This document shows, piece after piece, positions 34,075 through 44,336 of a stretch of 64,000 nt of DNA (the stretch's first letter is position 1; each line of letters starts with the position of its first letter). Origin of the DNA: an uncultured Acetatifactor sp. (lineage in GTDB: Bacteria > Bacillota > Clostridia > Lachnospirales > Lachnospiraceae); the NCBI GenBank assembly GCA_944383825.1, contig CALWRA010000008.1, positions 1-64,000 on the forward strand, written 5' to 3'. Under the pieces are notes generated by a model. That model made no database searches. It saw only the letters and a program-made list of their open reading frames with translations, and was not told where the DNA came from. Both the position numbers and the translations under genes were made by a program.

Positions 34075-35019
34075 TCAGCTTCTCCCCAAAATACGCAGAC
34101 GAAGGACGCTTCCACGAAAGCCTGCATTCCCCACAATCTGCAGCACATCCTTTTCCCCTTCAATCACATCCTTGTCATAAAAATGCACATGCCCGGCCAG
34201 GACTGCCACCACGGGACTATCCTCGGCCGTAGTCATTTCCACAAATTCCTCTGAAGCTTCATTGGGATAAATTCCTCCAAAATTCCCTCCTCCGATCACA
34301 ACGCCGCTGTTCCACACCTGTGTGGCCTTCGACAATACCGACTGGGTTAAAAATGGCACATGGGCCAGCACAATGACAGGCTTTCCCGTGTCCAGCAGCT
34401 CACTGTAGTCATCAAGCACCTCCGGATTTACCTGTCCTGAACTGTTATCCACAGCGGCCACTACAAATTCACCGAAATCGAGGGTATGGAAAGATGTATC
34501 TCCCTCCATATAAGGAGAAAGCGCCGGCAGATATTTCTGCTTTCCAGACTCCGACATGTACTCCCAGGGAAAAGTCCAGTCATGATTGCCCAAGGTATAT
34601 AGATAGGGCATCTCCAGCTCGGAAAGCTCCTTTGACAAAAAATCCAGATTCTCCCGGGATGGACTGTCAATAATATCCCCGCCCAGCAGAACGCCATCAA
34701 CCTCTTCTTCGTTGGCATAATCCACTACTCGTGAAAACTGCTCTGCAGAGGAAGTTCCATCCTCTCCGAGAAATCCCTTATATCTCTCCTGCGCATAATT
34801 TTGGATCTGTTCCGTCTCCTCTGCCGCATCCGTCTGTTCCTGTGTGTCCAAAGGAATCACCGCATGAGCGTCGGTTACAAATAAAAGCTCGTAATCGCCG
34901 GAAATTCCATCAATCACAATGTCTTCCTGCATAATATTTTCCTGCCATCTTTCACTCTGTGAAGCACATCCGGAGAGCAGCACTCCGCAGCATATCAACG
35001 TCAAAACGTATTTTTTCAT
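34075..35019 (-). CDS. Lipoprotein metallophosphoesterase
   Basis: A 314-residue exported calcineurin-like phosphoesterase. MKKYVLTLICCGVLL and lipobox LSGC make it a lipoprotein. Metal-binding blocks run in order: FVTDAHAVI, VLLGGDIID, TLGNHDWTF, VLAHVPFL and VLAGHVHFYD. All expected Asp/Asn/His ligands are present. The ATG at 35019 is seven bases from GAGGAG; a second ATG (35022) lies directly before it. The substrate is unknown; surface phosphodiesters or nucleotides are typical for the family. Confidence 0.85.
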   Translation of the reverse strand: MKKYVLTLICCGVLLSGCASQSERWQENIMQEDIVIDGISGDYELLFVTDAHAVIPLDTQEQTDAAEETEQIQNYAQERYKGFLGEDGTSSAEQFSRVVDYANEEEVDGVLLGGDIIDSPSRENLDFLSKELSELEMPYLYTLGNHDWTFPWEYMSESGKQKYLPALSPYMEGDTSFHTLDFGEFVVAAVDNSSGQVNPEVLDDYSELLDTGKPVIVLAHVPFLTQSVLSKATQVWNSGVVIGGGNFGGIYPNEASEEFVEMTTAEDSPVVAVLAGHVHFYDKDVIEGEKDVLQIVGNAGFRGSVLRLRILGRS

Positions 35020-35137
35020 CATAAAACTCCTCATTGAACAGATAAATGTCACAGCCTCAAATCATCTGCCCGGCTTTATCGGCAGAAAAAAGATACTCCG
35101 GACAAACCGCCGGAGCATCCTTCTACAGTCCTACCTG

Positions 35138-37615
35138 TTATTTTAATACCACCTTATCCAAATGCCAGATCTCATCCACATACTGCTGGATGGTTCGGTC
35201 CGAGGTGAATTTTCCTGAGCAGGCCACATTTAAAATGGCGCTTCTGGCCCAGCCGGCTTCGTCTCTGTAAGCCGCTTCCACCTTTTTTTGAGCCTCCGCA
35301 TAAGGCTTGAAATCCTTCAATATAAAATAGGTATCTGCCTTGGGCGTACACTGAGTGTTGAGCAGGGAGTTATAAAGAGGCCGGAACAGCTCCGGATCCC
35401 GAGGGGCGAATGTTCCGTTGATCAGCTGCATCAGAATCTTTCTGATATCCTGATCATTGTTGAAAATTTCCATGGGATTATATCCCCCGTGATTTTCGTA
35501 ATTGATAACCTCCTCTGCGCTCAGGCCGAAGATGAAGGCATTGTCCTCTCCAACCTCCTCCACGATCTCCACATTGGCGCCATCCATGGTTCCCAGCGTC
35601 AGGGCTCCGTTGAGCATGAATTTCATATTCCCGGTGCCGGAAGCCTCCTTGCTGGCAGTGGAAATCTGCTCTGAAACATCCGCCGCCGCAAATATGATTT
35701 CCGCATTGGATACATTGTAATTCTCGATGAAGACAACCTTGATTTTACCGTTTATGGAATCATCATTGTTTACAACCTCAGCCACAGCATTGATTAGCTT
35801 AATCGTCAGCTTTGCATTGCGGTAACCGGCCGCCGCTTTTGCCCCGAAAATAAAAGTCCTGGGGAAAAAGTCCATCTCCGGATGCTCCTTCAGCTCATTG
35901 TAAAGGTACATAACATGCAGGATATTCAAAAGCTGCCTTTTATATTCATGAAGCCGCTTCACCTGTACATCAAAAATGGATCTGGGATCCACCTCTATGC
36001 CATTGTGCTCCAGAATGTACTTTGCCAGACGCACCTTATTCTGATATTTGATATTCATAAACTCTTGCTGGGCCTTTTTATCCTCCGCATAAATCTTCAA
36101 ATGATTTATTCTTGGAAGATCAATAATCCAGTCGTTTCCGATATGATCCGTAACCCAGTCTGCCAAAAGAGGATTGGCATGGAGCAGAAAACGCCTCTGT
36201 GTAATTCCGTTGGTCTTATTATTAAAACGCTCCGGATACATGTCATAAAAATCTTTAAGCTCCTGCTTTTTCAGAATTTCCGTGTGCAAACGCGCTACGC
36301 CGTTGACGGAATACCCCGCAACAATAGCCATATGAGCCATTTTTACCTGTCCATCATAAATAATGGCCATCTTACGGATTTTGTCCTGGACATTTACGCC
36401 CGAAACGCCATCGTACTTCTGATGGATCTCCAGAATAAAACGGCGGTTGATTTCCTCCACAATCTGATAGATTCTGGGAAGAAGTCTGGAAAACAGTTCA
36501 ATAGGCCATTTTTCCAGCGCCTCTGCCATAATGGTATGATTGGTGTAGGCACAGGTTTTGGTGGTCACCTCCCACGCCTCCTCCCAAGTCAGGTAATAAT
36601 CATCCATCAACACTCGCATCAGCTCCGCAATGGCTACCGTGGGATGCGTGTCGTTCAGCTGAAAGGTAGCTTTTTCATAAAATCTGCGCACATCATCATG
36701 CTTTCTCATGTATTTCTCAACCGCCTCCTGCACGGACGCCGATATGAAAAAGTATTGCTGCTTTAGGCGTAGTTCCTTGCCTGCATAATGATTGTCGTTG
36801 GGGTACAGCACCTCCACAATATTCCTGGCCAGGTTTTCCTGCTCCACCGCCTTCTGATAATCTCCCTTGTCAAAGGATTCCAGCTGAAAGCATTCCACAG
36901 GCTGGGCATCCCAGATACGCAGCGTATTCACTATGCCGTTTCCATATCCTACAATGGGCAGGTCATAGGGGATGGCCTTTACGGACTGATACCCCTCCTG
37001 CGTAAACACATTGCGGCCATTCTCGTCAGTGTGCACAGCCACATATCCCCCGAATTTCACAAGCTTTGCGTATTCCGGTCTGCGCAGCTCAAAGGGGTTG
37101 CCATCCGCCAGCCAGTTGTCCGGCACCTCCACCTGGTATCCATCCCGTATCTCCTGTCTGAACATTCCATAACGGTAACGGATACCGCATCCGTAAGCAG
37201 GATAACCAAGCGTCGCCAGAGAATCCAGAAAGCAGGCGGCAAGCCGTCCCAGTCCTCCGTTTCCCAGAGCCGCATCCGGCTCTTGGTCCTCTATAAAATT
37301 CAGATCCAGCCCCAGCTCCTCCATAGCTTCCTTTATCGGCCTGTATTCCTGCAGATTAATCATATTATTACCGAGAGCCCGTCCCATGAGAAACTCCATG
37401 GACATATAGTAAACCATTTTGGGATCTTCTTTCTCATAGGCCTTTTGGGTTTCCATCCAGTTTTCCACAATCTGATCTTTTACAGCGTAGGACACCGCCT
37501 GAAAAATCTGCTGGGGATCAGCCTCATCCAGAGTCTTTCTGTAAAGTGCCTTAATATTATCCACCACACTCTTTTTAAACTGCTCTTTATTAAATTTATT
37601 TTTTTTCGTTATCAT
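35138..37615 (-). CDS. glgP: Glycogen/starch phosphorylase
   Basis: Releases glucose-1-phosphate from glycogen or maltodextrin with pyridoxal phosphate. The 825-residue length fits the family (about 820). Signature blocks are NGGLGRLAACFLDSLATLGY, FQLNDTHPTVAIAELMR, RLHEYKRQLLNILH and the PLP-lysine region SGTGNMKFMLNGALTLGTMDG. The ATG at 37615 gives the usual N-terminus, but the nearest GGAG is 17 bases upstream, which is long. It pairs functionally with glgC and glgD at 55-57 kb. Confidence 0.95.
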   Translation of the reverse strand: MITKKNKFNKEQFKKSVVDNIKALYRKTLDEADPQQIFQAVSYAVKDQIVENWMETQKAYEKEDPKMVYYMSMEFLMGRALGNNMINLQEYRPIKEAMEELGLDLNFIEDQEPDAALGNGGLGRLAACFLDSLATLGYPAYGCGIRYRYGMFRQEIRDGYQVEVPDNWLADGNPFELRRPEYAKLVKFGGYVAVHTDENGRNVFTQEGYQSVKAIPYDLPIVGYGNGIVNTLRIWDAQPVECFQLESFDKGDYQKAVEQENLARNIVEVLYPNDNHYAGKELRLKQQYFFISASVQEAVEKYMRKHDDVRRFYEKATFQLNDTHPTVAIAELMRVLMDDYYLTWEEAWEVTTKTCAYTNHTIMAEALEKWPIELFSRLLPRIYQIVEEINRRFILEIHQKYDGVSGVNVQDKIRKMAIIYDGQVKMAHMAIVAGYSVNGVARLHTEILKKQELKDFYDMYPERFNNKTNGITQRRFLLHANPLLADWVTDHIGNDWIIDLPRINHLKIYAEDKKAQQEFMNIKYQNKVRLAKYILEHNGIEVDPRSIFDVQVKRLHEYKRQLLNILHVMYLYNELKEHPEMDFFPRTFIFGAKAAAGYRNAKLTIKLINAVAEVVNNDDSINGKIKVVFIENYNVSNAEIIFAAADVSEQISTASKEASGTGNMKFMLNGALTLGTMDGANVEIVEEVGEDNAFIFGLSAEEVINYENHGGYNPMEIFNNDQDIRKILMQLINGTFAPRDPELFRPLYNSLLNTQCTPKADTYFILKDFKPYAEAQKKVEAAYRDEAGWARSAILNVACSGKFTSDRTIQQYVDEIWHLDKVVLK

Positions 37616-37709
37616 AGTCTTTAAAACGCTTTCTCCTTTCCTGTTTGCCGTGGTTCTTTTTACAATCGGTTTAATTATAACAAATTTACGCTTTCTATCC
37701 AACTTATTT

Positions 37710-39095
37710 TTATAACAGGTTTCCCACTATGCAGATTGCCGGGTAAGCCGCTGCCGCCAGCCTCGGCAGAGCTCTGTCCTCACACTGCCGGAAAAACTGC
37801 AGACTTCGGAGCGTTACAATCAAAACCGCCGCAGAGCAAAAAATAGCCGTTCTGTCCCCCGAAGCATAAAGAGTCGGCGAAAATCCCACGATGATTCTTG
37901 ACAAAAATCCCGCTCCCAGAATCACCAGCTCCAGGATGGTTTCTCTTGATTTGCCGTAAAGAAGCACAATTGTCATCACCACACAGGCTATGACAAACAA
38001 GTATACAGCAGTCTGGAACACAATGAGCTGCGCGGAAAAATAAGACAGCCCCGGAAGCTGCCTGTTCTGCGCCAGCACTCCCACCCCGTTTCTTCCTCTT
38101 GTCAGAATCCCGGAGTTTAAAAGGTAATTGCCAAGATGACCTATGCCCCAGTAAAACGCCACGGGACAAGCAGCGACGCAGACCAGCACCGCCTTTTTTC
38201 TTCTCTGTCTTATTGCAGCGCCGCATTTTGCTGCAGACGCCGTGAAAAAAAGCGTCCCCGCAAACAGTCCGAAAGTCCAGCTGGACTGTTCATGCCCTGC
38301 GGCCAGATAATAGTGAGCCGTCTCCAAAAATCCCATCCATACCTTTTCATACACGTTAAGGGCTGCAAATTCTGGGAAAAAACGTTCCGTCTCAGACAAA
38401 GTTCTGGCGCTGTTTCCAGGAGCCGACAGTATGAAAAACAACGACAGGCCGATTAAGGCCAGCTGCACAAAATAAAAAGGAGAAAGCCTTCTTTTTTCCG
38501 TCAGCAGATATAAACCGGACACCAGATAGACTCCCAGCAATATGGCTCCCATTTGCTCCATATTGGAGGCATACAATGCACACACTGGGCAAATTATATA
38601 TTCCCAGAGGGAACAGCCTACGCCCTCTGACCAATGTTTCAAAGGGCGCATGGCCACAAGCCCCAGCGTCAGCGCCCATAGATAATTCACGGTGGTGGTA
38701 ATCCAGCCTGCGCTGCTTAAGGAAAAAAGCGGCACAGACCACATCATGGCAAAGAACATCACCTGGGCCTGGAGCTTCCTTTCCGTGCCGAATAAATCTG
38801 CCGTAATCCAGATGAGCAGCAGAATCATCAGCACGTCCAGTATGCGCCATATCCACGGAGACGCTGCCGTAAGCGGCATCATAACCGCCTCAATAATCAC
38901 CCGGGAGGACCACTCATTATAACGCTCCCTCAGCAAGTCAATCAGCGGCTGCTGGCCCCATATCCCGGCATAAGTCAGGTCATCGCCAAAGTCAGGCCGG
39001 ACAAAGGCATGGGCAATCATTAAAATTACCGCAAAAGCTCCCAATGCCCCCCATCTATATATCACATCATTTTGAAAACGATTTCTTTGGTTCAT
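37710..39095 (-). CDS. DUF6056 multi-pass membrane protein
   Basis: A 461-residue integral membrane protein with about ten hydrophobic segments. It has the DUF6056 pattern near the N-terminus: HAFVRPDFGDDLTYAG, with an Asp pair in the first external loop, and YNEWSSRVIIEAV. The topology resembles GT-C-type glycosyltransferases or O-antigen membrane proteins, but no function is established. GGAAAG precedes the ATG at 39095. It is on the same strand between ileS and glgP. Confidence 0.75.
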   Translation of the reverse strand: MNQRNRFQNDVIYRWGALGAFAVILMIAHAFVRPDFGDDLTYAGIWGQQPLIDLLRERYNEWSSRVIIEAVMMPLTAASPWIWRILDVLMILLLIWITADLFGTERKLQAQVMFFAMMWSVPLFSLSSAGWITTTVNYLWALTLGLVAMRPLKHWSEGVGCSLWEYIICPVCALYASNMEQMGAILLGVYLVSGLYLLTEKRRLSPFYFVQLALIGLSLFFILSAPGNSARTLSETERFFPEFAALNVYEKVWMGFLETAHYYLAAGHEQSSWTFGLFAGTLFFTASAAKCGAAIRQRRKKAVLVCVAACPVAFYWGIGHLGNYLLNSGILTRGRNGVGVLAQNRQLPGLSYFSAQLIVFQTAVYLFVIACVVMTIVLLYGKSRETILELVILGAGFLSRIIVGFSPTLYASGDRTAIFCSAAVLIVTLRSLQFFRQCEDRALPRLAAAAYPAICIVGNLL

Positions 39096-39144
39096 CGCAC
39101 ACTTTCCATCCGGCAAAGCGGACACTGCCGCACTCTATGCCTTC

Positions 39145-42100
39145 CTATACCTTTTCGATGGAGATGGTCACCGCTTCTCCGTTTACATTCCACTCCTTGG
39201 AAACAGGAAGATCCGCACCGTTTGCAAAGTCCTCCGCCAACACCTTCCCCCCAATGACTTCCTTATTTTTTTCCGCGATACGCCACAGCTTCTCATTCCC
39301 GCCAAGGGACACTTTGATATGGTCCATAACCTCAAAGCCCGCTTCCTTTCGCATGGTCTGTATCTTGCTGATGATCTCGTATACGAATCCTTCCTCCAAA
39401 AGCTCCTGCGTCAGGTTGGTGTCCAGCACCACCGTCATGCGGCCGTTCTCCTGGGACACATAGCCCTCCTTCTGAGCTGCGTCAATCAAAAGGTCCTCTC
39501 TGGACAGCTCCACATTCACATGATCAATCGTAAAGACAAGCCTTCCCTTCCCGTTCAGTTCATCCATAGCCGCATTGCCATCCAGCGACGCCAACGCTTT
39601 CTGGATGCCTCCCAGCTGCTTTCCATACCTGGGTCCCAAAGTGCGCAGCTGAGGCTTGAAAGTGTATGAGGTGAATTCTCTCACATCATCTGTAAATATT
39701 ACTTCTTTTATATTCAGCTCATCTCTTACAATATCCTTATAAAAATCGCTGAGCGTAAAGTCTGCTTTTACATACATTCTGCTCACAGGCTGACGGTTCT
39801 TGATGCTGGCTTCATTTCTGCAGGCGCGGCCCAGAACCACCGCATCCAGCACATCCTCCATATTTTTTTCCAGCTCTTTATCGATAAAGCTTTCCTCCAC
39901 AGAGGGAAAGTCACAGAGGTGAATACTCTCCGGGGCATTTTTAACAACGCTTCTGACCAGATTCTGATAAATCTCCTCTGTCATAAAGGGAATCATGGGC
40001 GCCGCCGTCTTGCAGATGGTGACAAGAGCCGTGTACAGGGTCATATAGGCGTTGATCTTGTCCTGCTCCATGCCCTTCGCCCAGAAGCGTTCCCTGCTCC
40101 TTCTCACATACCAGTTGCTCATTTCGTCCACAAAATCCTGAAGAGCCTTGCCTGCCTCCGGTATGCGGTAATTATCCAGATGATCGTCCACCTGGCCCAC
40201 TACCGTATTCAGCCGTGAAAGCAGCCACTTATCCATAACAGGCAGCTTATCATATTCCAGGCTGTATTTTGCGGCGTCAAACTGGTCAATATTGGCATAC
40301 AGCACAAAAAACGCATAGGTGTTCCAGAGAGTTCCCATAAATTTGCGCTGTCCCTCCATAACTGCCTTGCCAGAAAACCGCTTCGGCAACCAGGGAGCCG
40401 AGCTGGTATAAAAATACCAGCGGATAGCATCTGCACCGTAGGTTTCAAGAGCCTCAAAGGGATCCACCGCATTGCCCTTGGATTTACTCATTTTCTGTCC
40501 GTTTTCATCCTGCACGTGTCCCATGACAATCACGTTCTTATAGGGCGCCTTATTGAAAAGCAGCGTAGATTCCGCCAAAAGGGAATAAAACCAGCCTCTG
40601 GTCTGGTCCACTGCCTCGGAAATAAAATCCGCCGGAAACTGCTGTTCAAAAAGCTCCTTGTTCTCAAAAGGATAGTGATGCTGGGCAAAGGGCATTGCCC
40701 CGGAGTCAAACCAGCAATCAATCACCTCGGGAACTCTCTTCATCTGCTTTCCGCACTCAGGGCAGGCAATTGTAATCTCATCAATGTAAGGACGATGAAG
40801 CTCAACGGTCTTTGCCTTTTCGCTTCCGCTCATCCGATAAAGCTCCTCTCGGCTGCCCACCGAGTGCATATGTCCGCATCCGCATTCCCAGATATTCAGC
40901 GGCGTGCCCCAATAGCGGTTGCGGGACACTCCCCAGTCCTGAATATTTTCCAGCCAGTTGCCGAAACGTCCCTCTCCAATGGAAGGCGGAATCCAGTTGA
41001 TGGTCTTGTTATTGCGCACAAGGTCATCCCGTACAGCTGTCATTTTGATAAACCAGGATTCTCTTGCATAGTAAATAAGAGGCGTGTCGCATCTCCAGCA
41101 GAAGGGATAATCATGCTCAAACTTCGGCGCTGAAAACAGCTTGCCCTCTCTGTCCAGATCCTTTATGACCTCAGGATCCGCATCCTTGACAAACCTTCCG
41201 GCATAGGGAGTTTCCTTTGTCATTTCCCCTCTGCCATCTACAAACTGTACAAAGGGCAGATCATATTTTCTTCCAACCTGAGCGTCATCCTCACCAAAAG
41301 CGGGAGCGATATGAACGATTCCCGTACCGTCAGTCATGGTGACATAGGTGTCACATGTAATGTAATGTCCCTTTTTCTTCTGCTTTGCAGCAGCCTCGCC
41401 CGCGCAGGCAAAAAGGGGCTCATATTCTCTGTATTCCAAATCCTTTCCGGCATAGGTGTTCAGAATTTCATAGGCCGCTTTTCCCTCCTGGGCCAGATCC
41501 CCCAGCACCTTTTCAAGAAGCGCCTGAGCCAGGTAATAAGTATAGCCGTCAGCTGCCTTTGCCTTCACATAGGTCTCCTCAGGGTTCACGCAGAGGGCAA
41601 CATTGGATGGAAGCGTCCAGGGTGTAGTAGTCCATGCCAGAAAGTAAGCGTCTTCGCCCACTGCCTTAAAGCGCGCTATGGCAGAGCGCTCCTTCACAGC
41701 CCGGTATCCCTGAGCCACCTCGTGGCTGGACAGCGGTGTTCCGCAACGGGGACAGTAGGGCACAATTTTGAATCCCTTATACAAAAGTCCCTTATCCCAG
41801 ATTGTCTTTAGCGCCCACCACTCAGACTCAATATAATCATCCTCATAGGTTACATACGGGTGCTCCATATCAGCCCAAAAGCCTACGGTGCGGGAAAAAT
41901 CCTCCCACATTTCCTTGTACTTCCAGACGCTTTCCTTACATTTGTCAATAAAGGGCGCAAGGCCATATTCCTCAATTTGCTCCTTTCCGTCAAGCCCAAG
42001 CAGCTTTTCCACCTCCAGCTCCACGGGCAGTCCATGGGTGTCCCATCCGGCTTTTCGCGGAACCATATAGCCCTTCATGGCCCGGTATCTGGGAATCATA

Positions 42101-42297
42101 TCCTTTATGGTGCGTGTCTCCACATGACCAATATGGGGCTTTCCATTCGCAGTGGGCGGACCGTCGTAAAAGGTGTAGGTGGGGCATTGGCTGCGGTTTT
42201 CCATGCTTTTCTCGAAAATCCGGTTTTCTTCCCAAAACTTTTCTACGTTTTTTTCACGTTCTACAAAATTTAGGTCGGTTGACACCTGCTTGTACAT
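39145..42297 (-). CDS. ileS: Isoleucyl-tRNA synthetase
   Basis: Charges tRNA-Ile. The 1050-residue class I enzyme has the HIGH motif in YDGPPTANGKPHIGH, a CP1 editing domain (AWTTTPWTLPSNVAL), the KMSKS motif in GQKMSKSKGNAVDPF and a C-terminal anticodon-binding domain. The size and C-terminus match the long form found in Firmicutes and archaea-like IleS. The ATG at 42297 is about nine bases from AAAGG. Expression is controlled by the T-box leader directly upstream. Confidence 0.95.
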   Translation of the reverse strand: MYKQVSTDLNFVEREKNVEKFWEENRIFEKSMENRSQCPTYTFYDGPPTANGKPHIGHVETRTIKDMIPRYRAMKGYMVPRKAGWDTHGLPVELEVEKLLGLDGKEQIEEYGLAPFIDKCKESVWKYKEMWEDFSRTVGFWADMEHPYVTYEDDYIESEWWALKTIWDKGLLYKGFKIVPYCPRCGTPLSSHEVAQGYRAVKERSAIARFKAVGEDAYFLAWTTTPWTLPSNVALCVNPEETYVKAKAADGYTYYLAQALLEKVLGDLAQEGKAAYEILNTYAGKDLEYREYEPLFACAGEAAAKQKKKGHYITCDTYVTMTDGTGIVHIAPAFGEDDAQVGRKYDLPFVQFVDGRGEMTKETPYAGRFVKDADPEVIKDLDREGKLFSAPKFEHDYPFCWRCDTPLIYYARESWFIKMTAVRDDLVRNNKTINWIPPSIGEGRFGNWLENIQDWGVSRNRYWGTPLNIWECGCGHMHSVGSREELYRMSGSEKAKTVELHRPYIDEITIACPECGKQMKRVPEVIDCWFDSGAMPFAQHHYPFENKELFEQQFPADFISEAVDQTRGWFYSLLAESTLLFNKAPYKNVIVMGHVQDENGQKMSKSKGNAVDPFEALETYGADAIRWYFYTSSAPWLPKRFSGKAVMEGQRKFMGTLWNTYAFFVLYANIDQFDAAKYSLEYDKLPVMDKWLLSRLNTVVGQVDDHLDNYRIPEAGKALQDFVDEMSNWYVRRSRERFWAKGMEQDKINAYMTLYTALVTICKTAAPMIPFMTEEIYQNLVRSVVKNAPESIHLCDFPSVEESFIDKELEKNMEDVLDAVVLGRACRNEASIKNRQPVSRMYVKADFTLSDFYKDIVRDELNIKEVIFTDDVREFTSYTFKPQLRTLGPRYGKQLGGIQKALASLDGNAAMDELNGKGRLVFTIDHVNVELSREDLLIDAAQKEGYVSQENGRMTVVLDTNLTQELLEEGFVYEIISKIQTMRKEAGFEVMDHIKVSLGGNEKLWRIAEKNKEVIGGKVLAEDFANGADLPVSKEWNVNGEAVTISIEKV

Positions 42298-42344
42298 AAT
42301 CATTTTCCTTTCCCTGCAATAAAATTGAATTTGTATTTCAGAAT

Positions 42345-42675
42345 AAAAAAAGAGCCCCGTCCTGTAAAAGGACGAAGCTCCCAACTTCGTTTACCACCTG
42401 TTACATCATACGCTTCCGCTTTCCCATTCCTGCGCGGTCATCCTCAAATCTACCAGCAGGAAGCGCGCAAAAACCTGAGCTCAGAAGTTATATGGCTTCC
42501 CGTAACGGAGGAATTCCGTCTGAAACTACTGGTACAGCGGCCCAAGGCTCACAGTCGTTGGTTTCAGCTGCTCAAAAGTGATCTTCCCCGTTTTCCTACT
42601 CGCACCGGCCTTCCACCCCCGCCGGCTCGCTTTGCCTTTCAAAAAACGGCTACTCTCTTCGTCAAAGCATTTTAC
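42345..42675 (-). promoter_or_regulatory. T-box riboswitch leader of ileS
   Basis: The minus-strand leader has the T-box sequence AGGTGGTAAACGAAG (42385-42399). ACGAAG there can pair with CTTCGT to form the antiterminator. The competing terminator is an 11-bp stem, GAGCTTCGTCC/GGACGGGGCTC (42352-42380), followed by seven T. In the upstream stem region AAGATCACTTTTGAGC contains ATC (42580-42582), a candidate isoleucine specifier. Uncharged tRNA-Ile would promote read-through. The identity is strong; the specifier position and 5' limit are approximate. Confidence 0.88.
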
Positions 42676-42852
42676 AATTTCTAATATCATATAACCTGAT
42701 TTCTAAAATGTCAAGGTTTCCGCGTATTTTTTATGCTTCGATACTGCCCCCCAGCAGTTCCTCAAAATATTCCGGAAGATTTCCAACGGCATCCCCAGAC
42801 CGAATACGGCGGGACATCCATGTATGGATGGTACTGATTGGAAGGTTTTTTG

Positions 42853-42881
42853 TTGCGTTCAGATGTCAAAACAGGTATACT
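42853..42881 (+). promoter_or_regulatory. Promoter of the diguanylate cyclase gene
   Basis: TTGCGT (42853-42858), 17 bp, TATACT (42876-42881). It lies 58 bp before the ATG at 42940 and divergent from the ileS T-box. Confidence 0.6.
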
Positions 42882-42939
42882 TAAGTTAGATAATTCAGAA
42901 AACAGTAATACAGACATCTTTGCCGGAAGGGGGAGTATT

Positions 42940-44220
42940 ATGCAGGGTTTCAAAGGAAAGGGCAGAGTTTCACATGCCCTGCTGGCAATCAATACCATTC
43001 CATTGCTGCTGATGGGTCTGCTGATTATGTTTCTCAGCTTTCATTGGTTTTCAAAGGCCATGCACGGAGAAATTGAAACGGAGCTGAAAAATGCCGTCTC
43101 AAGCCTGAACACTCTTCTGGAGCTTGCATATCCGGGAGACTATGAGTTAAGAGGAGACACCGTGTATGACCTTTACAAAGGGGAATACAATATTTCAGGG
43201 GATTCCTCTCTCGTTGACCGTATCAAAGAGGAAACGGGATTTGAAGTCACCATCTTCTATCAAAACACCCGCGTCCTTACTACCATATGCACCCTTGATG
43301 GTCAGCGTATTCTAGGAACCGGAGCTCCCGAGATTATACAGGAGGAGGTGCTTTCCAGCGGAGAAGCTCATTTTTACGACAACGCTATAATCAACGGTTC
43401 CGAATATTTCTCTTATTACGCTCCCCTGCGTAATTCCGACAATTCCGTCATAGGAATGCTCTTTGTTGGCAAGCCCCGGAAAAGCGTGGATGACGCCGTG
43501 GAGAAAGCCGTTTATCCTATTCTGATTGCTGAGCTTTTGTTCGCCATAATCATAGCGGTAATCAATTTTATCTATAACAAGAAGCTGGTATCAACTCTAC
43601 TAAAAATACATAGATTTCTGTCAGATGTATCCTCCGGCAATTTGTCCGCCAGACTGGATCCTTCTGTTTTGAAGCGCAGCGACGAGCTTCGGGAGATTGG
43701 AACCTCCGCTATCAACATGCAGCGCTCCCTGACTACCATGATCGACCACGATTCCCTCACAGAGCTGTATAACCGCCGCTGCGCCGACCGCAGGCTGCGT
43801 CAGGTGATTGAGAATGCCATTAAGCACCAAACACCTTTTTGCATAGCCATTGGGGATATTGATTTCTTTAAAAGAGTTAATGACAGCTATGGCCACGAAT
43901 GCGGTGATCTGGTACTGAAAAATATAGCCGCCTGCCTGAAACGCCATATGACCGGCAAGGGCTTTGCCGCCCGATGGGGAGGGGAAGAGTTCCTTTTAGT
44001 CTACGACCACATGAATGTCCGCGAAGCCTACAAATATTTGCAGCGTCTCAATTTTGAAATACATGATATGGAGTGCTCCTTTGAAGGACATAGCGTAAGC
44101 ATTACAATGACTTTCGGCTTGGTTGCCGGAGATACCGACAACGTATCCCTGCTTTTGAGAAATGCCGACGATAAGCTTTATAAGGGAAAGGCTGCGGGAC
44201 GGGACTGCATTATGTGTTAA
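42940..44220 (+). CDS. Membrane diguanylate cyclase with Cache sensor
   Basis: A 426-residue protein that should make c-di-GMP in response to an external signal. Order: membrane helix (about 15-38), extracellular Cache domain (about 40-185, with VTIFYQNTRVLTTI and YAPLRNSDNSVIGMLFVG), second helix (about 195-220), a short HAMP-like segment, and a C-terminal GGDEF domain (about 265-426). The A-site is GGEEF in ARWGGEEFLLVYD, so activity is expected; no RxxD inhibitory site is seen before it. GGGGGAG precedes the ATG. Possible link to motility control. Confidence 0.88.
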   Translation: MQGFKGKGRVSHALLAINTIPLLLMGLLIMFLSFHWFSKAMHGEIETELKNAVSSLNTLLELAYPGDYELRGDTVYDLYKGEYNISGDSSLVDRIKEETGFEVTIFYQNTRVLTTICTLDGQRILGTGAPEIIQEEVLSSGEAHFYDNAIINGSEYFSYYAPLRNSDNSVIGMLFVGKPRKSVDDAVEKAVYPILIAELLFAIIIAVINFIYNKKLVSTLLKIHRFLSDVSSGNLSARLDPSVLKRSDELREIGTSAINMQRSLTTMIDHDSLTELYNRRCADRRLRQVIENAIKHQTPFCIAIGDIDFFKRVNDSYGHECGDLVLKNIAACLKRHMTGKGFAARWGGEEFLLVYDHMNVREAYKYLQRLNFEIHDMECSFEGHSVSITMTFGLVAGDTDNVSLLLRNADDKLYKGKAAGRDCIMC

Positions 44221-44259
44221 ATCCTTGCTTTTTTATCACTATGGATATATGATAAACAG

Positions 44260-44286
44260 TAGGAAGCGCGCTCTGCGAGCTTCCTA
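44260..44286. repeat. 8-bp inverted repeat in the pncB leader
   Basis: TAGGAAGC (44260-44267) and GCTTCCTA (44279-44286) form a perfect stem with an 11-base loop, between the cyclase stop and pncB. No T-run follows, so it may be a weak terminator or a leader structure. Confidence 0.4.
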
Positions 44287-44336
44287 ACTTGTCATGAATG
44301 ATGTGCCGGATTGCTCCGGCAGAAATGAGAGGGCTT

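Noticed and set aside
42325..42684. Plus-strand protein gene before the cyclase
   Set aside because: The frame is antisense to the ileS T-box, whose terminator and T-box motif are clear.
44260..44286. Rho-independent terminator after the cyclase gene
   Set aside because: The stem is perfect but no T-run follows, so it is listed only as an inverted repeat.
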